Shown here: positions 56,522-64,000 of the stretch, in pieces
How positions within the stretch are numbered: the stretch's first letter is position 1
How the letters are laid out: every line of letters begins with the position of its first letter
Notes under the pieces: model-generated
Databases searched by the model: none
Seen by the model: the letters and a program-made list of their open reading frames with translations, nothing else
Told to the model about the DNA's origin: nothing
Translations under genes and position numbers: made by a program
Origin: Alcanivorax sp. 24
Lineage (GTDB): Bacteria > Pseudomonadota > Gammaproteobacteria > Pseudomonadales > Alcanivoracaceae
NCBI RefSeq assembly: GCF_004360225.1
Contig: NZ_SNUA01000004.1
Coordinates: forward strand, 124,001 to 188,000
Reading direction: 5' to 3'
DNA length: 64,000 nt

Positions 56522-58207
56522 TCAGGAATCCGGCGCCCGCACCCGGGCGGCGCCAATGCCTCGTGGATCACTGGCGGCGGTGACCTCGCCGGTACGCTTA
56601 TTCCAATAAATCGCCTGCATGTTGCCGTAGCGGCGGCCGGTGGATTTCAGGGTATGGCCGCGTAACGCCAGCCCACGGGCCTCGGCGGTGTCCAGGAAGT
56701 CCGGTTCCACTTCCACTTCGTCCGGCAGGTATTGATGGTGGAAGCGAACCCGCGAGACCCAGTCTTCCACGGGTTTGCCGTTCACCGCTTCCAGAACCCC
56801 GAGCAACACCATGGAGATGATACGGCTGCCACCGGGGGTGCCGAGAATGGCAACACCGTCCTTCGTTTCCACGAAAGTCGGGGTCATCGAGGACAGGGGA
56901 CGCTTGCCCGGGGCGATGGCGTTGGCCTTGCTGCCGACCAGGCCATAGGCGTTGGGGCTGCCCGGTTTGGCGGAAAAATCGTCCATCTCATTGTTGAGCA
57001 GGACACCGGTGCCGGGGGGCACGAAAGCACTGCCGAAAGGGAGATTGATGCTGAGCGTGGCGGCAACCCGGTTGCCTTCACCATCGAGCACGGACAAATG
57101 GGTGGTATGGAAGCCTTCCTCCACCGTCACCGGGTCGCCGAGACTGGCGCTGGGGGTGGCCTTGTCCAGCTTGATGCCGGCGGCGCGCGCCTTGGCGTAG
57201 GACTTACTCACCAATTTATCCACAGGCATATCCACAAAGTCCGGATCACCCATATAGCGTGCGCGATCCTGGTAACCGCGCCGCATGGCCTCCACGGTGA
57301 GATGCGGAAGTAAGTCCTTACTAATCTCGCCGCCATTGAAATTGCTGAGGATGTTAAGCGTTTCCATCATCACAAGCCCGCCGGAGGACGGCGGCGGCGC
57401 GGAAACGATTCGGGCTCCCCGGTACTCGCCGACAATCGGTGCCCGTTCTTTTACCCGATAGTTTTCCAAGTCTTCCAGAGTCCAGACGCCCCCAGCCTCG
57501 CGAACCCCTGAAACCATCTTCCTGGCCAGTGGGCCGCGGTAGAAACCGTTGAAACCCTGATCGGCGATGGCCTCCAGAACCCTGGCCAGATCCGGCTGGC
57601 GGATGATGGTGCCGGCTTTGGGAATGCCGCCGTCGCGCAGAAAAATAGCGGCCGCTTCCGGGTAACGATTGAGCACGTCCACACGGTAGCCGGCGAGTGT
57701 CTGGTAATGCTGTTCCACCGGAAAGCCGTCACGGGCCAAGCGGATCGCGGGTGCCAGGGTCCGGGCCAGTGGCAGACGGCCATAGCGTTCGCTCAGGTGG
57801 ACAAAGGCCGCGGCCTGGCCCGGGATGCCGGCGGCGAGAGGGCCATTGATGGCGCGGTCGCGCACAACGTTGCCCTGGTCATCCTGAAACAGCGTTTCAG
57901 TGGCCGCGGCGGGTGCGGTTTCCCGGGCGTCCACCATGGTTTCATGGCCGTCCTTCTGGCGATGGAGCAGCCAGAAACCGCCACCGCCCATGCCGGCGGA
58001 GTAAGGTTCCACCACCGCCAGGGCGGCGGCCACCGCGATGGCGGCGTCGAAGGCGTTGCCCCCTTCATTCAAAACCTCGAAACCGGCGTCGGTGGCGAGG
58101 GGGTGGGCACTGGCGATGGCCGCTTCGTCGGGCGCATCGGCGTTGGCGGTGCCGCACAACAATGCGAAACCGGCGAACAGGGACAGCAGCAAGGAACGCG
58201 GTGTCAT
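56522..58207 (-). CDS. ggt: Gamma-glutamyltransferase
   Basis: Periplasmic Ntn-hydrolase that hydrolyses glutathione or transfers its gamma-glutamyl group. The 561-residue precursor has a signal peptide (MTPRSLLLSLFAGFALLCGTANA). The large subunit starts with IASAHPLATDAGFEVLNEGGNAFDAAIA. The small subunit begins at the catalytic Thr of TTHLSVLDGEGN, where self-cleavage occurs, and includes NNEMDDFSAKPG and TPGGSRIISM. Start: ATG 58207, the first giving a signal sequence. It follows coaD on the same strand with a 92-bp gap. Confidence 0.95.
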   Translation of the reverse strand: MTPRSLLLSLFAGFALLCGTANADAPDEAAIASAHPLATDAGFEVLNEGGNAFDAAIAVAAALAVVEPYSAGMGGGGFWLLHRQKDGHETMVDARETAPAAATETLFQDDQGNVVRDRAINGPLAAGIPGQAAAFVHLSERYGRLPLARTLAPAIRLARDGFPVEQHYQTLAGYRVDVLNRYPEAAAIFLRDGGIPKAGTIIRQPDLARVLEAIADQGFNGFYRGPLARKMVSGVREAGGVWTLEDLENYRVKERAPIVGEYRGARIVSAPPPSSGGLVMMETLNILSNFNGGEISKDLLPHLTVEAMRRGYQDRARYMGDPDFVDMPVDKLVSKSYAKARAAGIKLDKATPSASLGDPVTVEEGFHTTHLSVLDGEGNRVAATLSINLPFGSAFVPPGTGVLLNNEMDDFSAKPGSPNAYGLVGSKANAIAPGKRPLSSMTPTFVETKDGVAILGTPGGSRIISMVLLGVLEAVNGKPVEDWVSRVRFHHQYLPDEVEVEPDFLDTAEARGLALRGHTLKSTGRRYGNMQAIYWNKRTGEVTAASDPRGIGAARVRAPDS

Positions 58208-58299
58208 AAGGGAAGCTCCTGATTCAATCCGTACCGGCGGGTTCTTCGCTTCATCAACGAGCACCAACGAGTCTTCACCAGCGAGCGGGCTGGCGGTGG

Positions 58300-59923
<1,624 letters not shown>

Positions 59924-59963
59924 GACGGGTTCTCCCTGATGAGTGGCCCGCCACTGTAAAGTG

Positions 59964-59977
59964 TAGAGTATGCTCTA
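59964..59977. promoter_or_regulatory. Probable MerR-family operator
   Basis: The inverted repeat TAGAG-TATG-CTCTA lies midway between the divergent epimerase and MerR genes and is followed by AGGTCAATA. MerR-type regulators bind such repeats within the promoter spacer (compare the CTCTA...AAGGT pattern of several members). Confidence 0.6.
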
Positions 59978-60002
59978 AGGTCAATACTGGTGGGAGGAAA
60001 AG

Positions 60003-60371
60003 GTGCGCATCGCGGAACTGGAACAAAGAACCGGAGTGAGTCGCCACACCCTGCGTTATTACGAGAAACAAGGGCTGCTGCGGGAAGTGGACCGCCGTGG
60101 TAACAACTACCGCGATTACCCGGAACCGGCGGTGGAGCGGGTGGCCATGGTGAGGCAACTGAAAGGGTTGGGGTTCTCCCTCAAGGAAATTCGCGAGGTG
60201 CTGGACGCGCTACGTGATGATCGCATCGATTGTGCCCGGGGGGCGGCGTTGATGGCGGAAAAACGGGAAGCCGTGGAGCGGCGCCTGGCGGAGCTGTCGG
60301 AGGTGCGTGATCTGCTGGCGCGGGAGCAGCGGAAGCTGGAGGAAAGTGCCGCGCGATCACGCGGCACCTGA
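60003..60371 (+). CDS. MerR-family transcriptional regulator
   Basis: A 122-residue regulator with the winged helix at the N terminus (MRIAELEQRTGVSRHTLRYYEKQGLLR, then YRDYPEPAVERVAMVRQLKGLGFSLKEIREVL) and a C-terminal coiled coil. Only one cysteine is present (CARGAAL), so it lacks the ligand set of metal-sensing members and probably responds to another signal. The start is GTG 60003 with GGGAGG six bases upstream. It is divergent from the epimerase gene. The sensed signal is unknown. Confidence 0.92.
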   Translation: MRIAELEQRTGVSRHTLRYYEKQGLLREVDRRGNNYRDYPEPAVERVAMVRQLKGLGFSLKEIREVLDALRDDRIDCARGAALMAEKREAVERRLAELSEVRDLLAREQRKLEESAARSRGT

Positions 60372-60394
60372 GCGACCCGCGGCGGTTGATGCCT

Positions 60395-62011
60395 TCAGGC
60401 GCCGAGCTTTTCCGCCAGGGCGGTGGCGTTGCGCGCACTGATGCCGTAGATGGTGAGCTGTGGGTTCACCCCGAGACTGGTGGGGAACACCGAGCCGTCG
60501 ATGACATACAGATTGTCCAGGTACTTGTAGCCGCCATCGCTGTTGACCAGACAGTATTTCTCATCACTGCCCATGGCGCACCCGCCCATCACGTGGGCGC
60601 TGCCCAGGGCGGTGATAAAGGGCGCGTATTCCAGGGTTTCCATGCCCTGCCGGGCCTCATCCCAGTCGCGGTAGTGTGGCGCGTGGGAATGGCCGGGCCG
60701 GACCGTCTTGGCACCGGCGGCGAATTGCATTTCCACCTGGGTCAGATGAGATCGTTTCACTGCTTCCAGCAGGTACGCGTTCACCGGGTAGTCCAGCACG
60801 GGTTCGCCATTGTCGCGTAACTCCACCGAACCGCCTTCGCTGTTTTCATGGAAGCCGTCGCGCACCAGCGCGATGGAGGCCGCCAGATGGGGCAGACCGG
60901 CGATCTCTTGCCTGGCCTGATCACCGATGCCACCGATCAGGGCACCGGCCAGGCCCGGGTGCAGCGGCATCATCTCCAGCTTGTAGCCGCCGGGGCCGTC
61001 TACGCCGTATTTGAAGACAAACTCGTCGGAATACAGTGATTGTGGCGCGCCATAGTAGGGCGCCACTTCCTCTTCGTAACGACCGAAAGTAAAGCTGGTG
61101 GGGTGCAGGAAGGTGCGCTTGCCGATCCGTTTTTCCGGATCCGGAGCATCCGAGCGCAACAACAGTGCCGGGCTTTGAATACCGCCGCCGGAGACCACCA
61201 CGGCCCGCGCTTTCAGCGTGAGGGTGGCGCCGGTGGGCTCCTTGTCCTTATTCAAGGGCCGCGCTTCCACCCCCACGACCTTGTCGCCCTCCATCAGCAG
61301 GCGTTCGGCGCGGGTGCTGTGGAGCAAGGTGGCGCCTTCCTTCATGGCCGCTGGCAGGGTGGTGACCAGCATGGATTGCTTGGCATCGGTGGGACAGCCC
61401 ATGCCGCAGTAACCGATATTCCAGCAGCCGCTTACATTGCGCGGGATGATGCCCCAGTGCCATCCCAGTTTTTCGCATCCCTTCTTGATGACGGCGTTAT
61501 TGGCGTTCGGAGGCATCGCCCATTTGCTGATGTTGAGGCGCTGTTCCATCCTTTCGAACCAGGGATTGAGCGCTTCCCGGTCCAGCTCGGTAACACCGAA
61601 CCGGTCCCGCCAATAGTCCAGTGTCTGGCGTGGCGTGCGGAAACTGCTGGTCCAGTTGACCACGGTGGTGCCGCCCACGGTGCGACCTTGCAGGATGGTC
61701 ATGCCGGCATCCTTGGTGGCACGCATGGCGCCTTCTTGATAGAGGTCGTGGTAGGCCTTGCCCTCATCAAGAATAAAGTCGTCGGAACTGCGTAACTGGC
61801 CGGCTTCCAACAGGATAACGGTGAGGCCGTGCTGGGTGAGCACCTCCGCGCTGACGCCGCCGCCGGCACCGGTGCCGACGATGATCACGTCGGCTTCCAG
61901 GGTGCGGTTTTCGGTGATGGTCTGGCCATCCAGGGCGTGCCAGCCTTCGGCGATACCGGTTTTCCAGAGATCCTTGATGCCGCTGATCGGCAAGGTGGAT
62001 AAATCCTGCAT
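60395..62011 (-). CDS. GMC-family FAD oxidoreductase (alcohol/choline-dehydrogenase-like)
   Basis: A 538-residue flavoprotein. The FAD-binding motif is VIIVGTGAGGGVSAEVLT (about residues 42-59). GRTVGGTTVVNWTSSFRTP and the C-terminal HVMGGCAMG... GSVFPTSLGVNPQLTIYGIS are GMC hallmarks, including the active-site His and Asn. Its class matches dehydrogenases that oxidise bulky or long-chain alcohols and feed electrons to the respiratory chain. Start: ATG 62011 (MQDLSTLPISG); longer frames overlap the upstream gene. It is the third gene of a leftward aldehyde dehydrogenase, Tat-subunit, GMC set. Confidence 0.9.
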   Translation of the reverse strand: MQDLSTLPISGIKDLWKTGIAEGWHALDGQTITENRTLEADVIIVGTGAGGGVSAEVLTQHGLTVILLEAGQLRSSDDFILDEGKAYHDLYQEGAMRATKDAGMTILQGRTVGGTTVVNWTSSFRTPRQTLDYWRDRFGVTELDREALNPWFERMEQRLNISKWAMPPNANNAVIKKGCEKLGWHWGIIPRNVSGCWNIGYCGMGCPTDAKQSMLVTTLPAAMKEGATLLHSTRAERLLMEGDKVVGVEARPLNKDKEPTGATLTLKARAVVVSGGGIQSPALLLRSDAPDPEKRIGKRTFLHPTSFTFGRYEEEVAPYYGAPQSLYSDEFVFKYGVDGPGGYKLEMMPLHPGLAGALIGGIGDQARQEIAGLPHLAASIALVRDGFHENSEGGSVELRDNGEPVLDYPVNAYLLEAVKRSHLTQVEMQFAAGAKTVRPGHSHAPHYRDWDEARQGMETLEYAPFITALGSAHVMGGCAMGSDEKYCLVNSDGGYKYLDNLYVIDGSVFPTSLGVNPQLTIYGISARNATALAEKLGA

Positions 62012-62066
62012 GGCGATACCTATATGCTTTTTTGTTTTCAGCTGGGTGCGGTGGTTTGGGGCCTGT

Positions 62067-62588
62067 TCACATGACAATCTTCTTCGGCGGGCCGGGGTAC
62101 CCGGTGGTGCGCGCGGCATCCGGTTTGACGTACCAGCCCATATGGATCGGTTTGGTGAGACCCTGGAACGCGGCCCGCGGCAGCTCGCTTTCACTGCGTG
62201 ACCAATGATCCAGGGTGGCGCGGAGCTGCTCTTCGGTTTGTTCGGCGAAGTGCTTCCAGGTGCCCGTGAGGTACCAGCGTCCGGGGGCCAACTGCAACAA
62301 ATCCAGCAATTCGAATACGGCACCGCGGGTGCCGGGCATGCCGCCGTCAAGAAGATCATCAAAGGCCATCAGCGCCTGATCGGCGGTGGCCTCCGCCGCC
62401 GTCAGGGCTGGTGCCAGCAAGACCCGGGCCAGCGGTCTGAGCAGGGTGACGTCCTGGGAGCGCAGGTGGCGGTAGCCGTGTGCCGGCCCGTCGTTACGGC
62501 TGCAGCCGGTCAACAGGGCCAGACTTGACCCCGCCGTCAGCATGACACTGGCACCGGCGCTGAGTTTGAGAAAGTCGCGACGATCCAT
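62067..62588 (-). CDS. Tat-exported small subunit of a GMC dehydrogenase (gluconate 2-dehydrogenase subunit 3-like)
   Basis: A 173-residue protein. The N terminus has a twin-arginine signal (DRRDFLKL) followed by a hydrophobic stretch and a lipobox-like LTGC (Cys29), so it may be exported folded and lipidated. The body (LRPLARVLLAPALTAAEATADQALMAFDDLLDGGMPGTRGAVFELLDLL) fits the small subunit that accompanies membrane-bound GMC dehydrogenases. It lies 55 bp upstream of the GMC gene on the same strand, which supports one complex. GMC enzymes of this kind may ride across the membrane with such a Tat partner (established for gluconate dehydrogenase; inferred here). Confidence 0.82.
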   Translation of the reverse strand: MDRRDFLKLSAGASVMLTAGSSLALLTGCSRNDGPAHGYRHLRSQDVTLLRPLARVLLAPALTAAEATADQALMAFDDLLDGGMPGTRGAVFELLDLLQLAPGRWYLTGTWKHFAEQTEEQLRATLDHWSRSESELPRAAFQGLTKPIHMGWYVKPDAARTTGYPGPPKKIVM

Positions 62589-62631
62589 TCCCGGTTTCCA
62601 TCCTGGTTGTGTTGTTGTGCTTGTTATCGCG

Positions 62632-62661
62632 GGCGGGCGTCACTGAAAAGTCACGCCCGCC
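62632..62661. repeat. Hairpin between the aldehyde dehydrogenase and Tat-subunit genes
   Basis: Perfect nine-base arms GGCGGGCGT (62632-62640) and ACGCCCGCC (62653-62661) with a 12-base loop, located immediately after the aldehyde dehydrogenase stop. There is no T tract; it may weaken or stabilise the downstream transcript. Confidence 0.6.
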
Positions 62662-62667
62662 GAGCCG

Positions 62668-64000
62668 TTACTTGAGCAGGTATTTATAGATGAAACGGTG
62701 CATGCCCCGGCCGTAGGGCGGCAGGATATGCTTGGTGCCGTTGAACTTGCCCTTGCGATAGACCCCTTTGGCCTTGGAGAAGGTCAGGAAGCCTTCGTGG
62801 CCATGGTAGTGCCCCATGCCTGAAGGGCCGACCCCGCCGAACGGCATGTCATCCACGCCCACGTGACTGACGGTGTCATTGATGCAGACGCCGCCGGCGT
62901 GAGTGTTGCGCAGCACGTATTGCGCGTTGCCGCTGTTCCAGTCGAAGTAGTACAACGCCAGTGGACGGGGACGGTCATTGACGTAGTCCAGGGCCTGATC
63001 AAGTCCCTTGTACGGAATCACCAGCATCAAGGGGCCGAAGATTTCGTCCTGGGCGATTTTCATGTCGTCGGTGATGTTCAGCACCAGAGTGTGCGGCAGC
63101 TTGCGGCTGTCGCCGAGATCCTCATTGGCGGGGTTGATGCCGATGATACGGGCGCCTTTCTCTTCCGCGTCGCGCAGGTAACCCTGCAGGCGCTGGTACT
63201 GGCGATCGTTGATGATGCTGGTGTAGTCCGGGTTTTCCGCCATGGTCGGATACAGCTTGCCGATCTGCGCGCGCCACTGTTCAACGAATTCCTCCACCCG
63301 CTGCTCGGGGCAAAGAATATAGTCCGGCGCCACACAAGTCTGGCCGCTGTTCAGGCATTTACCAAAGGCGATACGCTCCACCGCTTCGTTCATCGGGAAA
63401 TCCTCACCGATGATGCAGGGGCTCTTGCCGCCCAGCTCCAACGTCACCGGTGTCAGATTTTCCGCGGCGGCGCGCAGGATGTGCCGGCCCACGGAAGTGG
63501 AGCCGGTGAACAGCAGATGATCGAATGGCAACGCGGAAAACGCCGCCGCCACGTCCACTTCGCCGTTGACCACCGCCACTTGATCTTCCGGGAAGGTGTC
63601 GGCGATCAGTCGTTGCAGCAGAGCACCGGTGGCCGGGGTGGATTCGCTCATCTTGATCATCACCCGGTTGCCTGCCGCCAGCGCCGCCAGCAGAGGGCCG
63701 ATGGCCAGATACACGGGGTAATTCCAGGGCACGATCACACCGACCACACCCACCGGCTGATATTCCACCCAGGCCTTGCCCGGCCATTGCGGCGCGCCGA
63801 CCTTGCGGCGGCTGGGTTTCATCCATTTGGCGACTTTCTTGGCGTGGTACTTGATCCCCTCGACGCTGGTGAGCAACTCCGCCAGCTTGGTTTCATCGGC
63901 GGCGCGGTTGCCGAAATCCTGGCGCAGCGCTTCGATGATTTCATCCTGGTGATCCAACAGCATGGGTTTGAGGCGCAGGATGGCCTGACGGCGCTCTTCC
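62668..64000 (-). CDS. Aldehyde dehydrogenase, coniferyl-aldehyde-dehydrogenase type (5' end beyond window)
   Basis: NAD(P)-dependent oxidation of an aldehyde to its acid. At least 444 residues are present and the frame stays open to the right edge (EERRQAILRLKPMLLDHQD), so the true start lies outside. The active-site motif LELGGKSPCIIG holds the general-base Glu, and NSGQTCVAPDYILCP holds the nucleophilic Cys. VIVPWNYPVYLAIGPLLAAL and FGGVGPSGMGHYHGHEGFLTFS are typical of the coniferyl-aldehyde/long-chain class (CalB). It precedes the Tat-subunit and GMC dehydrogenase genes on the same strand, suggesting stepwise oxidation of an alcohol to an acid. Confidence 0.93.
   Translation of the reverse strand, partial: EERRQAILRLKPMLLDHQDEIIEALRQDFGNRAADETKLAELLTSVEGIKYHAKKVAKWMKPSRRKVGAPQWPGKAWVEYQPVGVVGVIVPWNYPVYLAIGPLLAALAAGNRVMIKMSESTPATGALLQRLIADTFPEDQVAVVNGEVDVAAAFSALPFDHLLFTGSTSVGRHILRAAAENLTPVTLELGGKSPCIIGEDFPMNEAVERIAFGKCLNSGQTCVAPDYILCPEQRVEEFVEQWRAQIGKLYPTMAENPDYTSIINDRQYQRLQGYLRDAEEKGARIIGINPANEDLGDSRKLPHTLVLNITDDMKIAQDEIFGPLMLVIPYKGLDQALDYVNDRPRPLALYYFDWNSGNAQYVLRNTHAGGVCINDTVSHVGVDDMPFGGVGPSGMGHYHGHEGFLTFSKAKGVYRKGKFNGTKHILPPYGRGMHRFIYKYLLK

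Overview
This window is the chromosomal replication-origin region of a GC-rich hydrocarbonoclastic gammaproteobacterium, most probably Alcanivorax or Alloalcanivorax. The main evidence is a wax ester synthase/diacylglycerol acyltransferase that closely resembles AtfA1 of Alcanivorax borkumensis, together with the order mnmE-yidC-rnpA-rpmH | oriC | dnaA-dnaN-recF-gyrB and the block plsC-gmhB-glyS-glyQ-tag, an arrangement shared with Pseudomonas and its relatives. The high GC content fits Alloalcanivorax better than A. borkumensis, but that is inference.

Layout. 1-6.5 kb: 5' part of mnmG, the K+/H+ antiporter cvrA, an SDR oxidoreductase, a FadE-like acyl-CoA dehydrogenase and a HAD phosphatase, with three REP-like palindromes. 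6.5-14.4 kb: a secreted nuclease with a GlyGly-CTERM tail, atfA-type wax ester synthase, a cold-shock gene with a long leader, a GST-like protein, gdhA and a YgjP-type metallopeptidase. 14.4-24.1 kb: an RND efflux pair, an AlkK-like fatty acyl-CoA ligase, fumC, a MaoC dehydratase and a DUF2254 membrane protein. 24.1-34.5 kb: the origin region, with an AT-rich unwinding element, several DnaA boxes and two perfect parS sites inside recF. 34.5-40.6 kb: an H-NS-like protein, plsC, gmhB, a decayed ABC-transporter fragment, glyS, glyQ and tag. 40.7-48.8 kb: an amidotransferase, a hexapeptide acyltransferase, a TetR regulator with an LplT-PlsC fusion, an exported protease-family protein, an FAH-family protein, and a D-2-hydroxyglutarate dehydrogenase divergent from serA. 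48.9-54.4 kb: a four-gene envelope cluster (COG3014 lipoprotein, YcfL, LpoB, CsgG/FlgT-like) followed by a KefC-type antiporter. 54.4-64 kb: a lipoprotein, a VOC protein, an AraC regulator, ggt, coaD, an epimerase divergent from a MerR regulator, and an operon for a GMC dehydrogenase, a Tat-exported small subunit and an aldehyde dehydrogenase.

Themes. Lipid and alkane-derived carbon metabolism recurs: acyl-CoA ligase, acyl-CoA dehydrogenase, MaoC hydratase, wax ester synthesis, two lysophospholipid acyltransferases and an alcohol/aldehyde oxidation operon. The rest is largely core information processing and envelope maintenance. No tRNA, rRNA, CRISPR array, intact insertion sequence, prophage or defence island was seen.

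The points most worth a second look are the parS pair written into recF, an RnpA whose RNR signature has lost its Asn and second Arg, the absence of yidD between rnpA and yidC, the ABC-transporter remnant inside the gmhB-glyS interval, and the LpoB/CsgG envelope cluster, which is the best candidate here for an incompletely described system.
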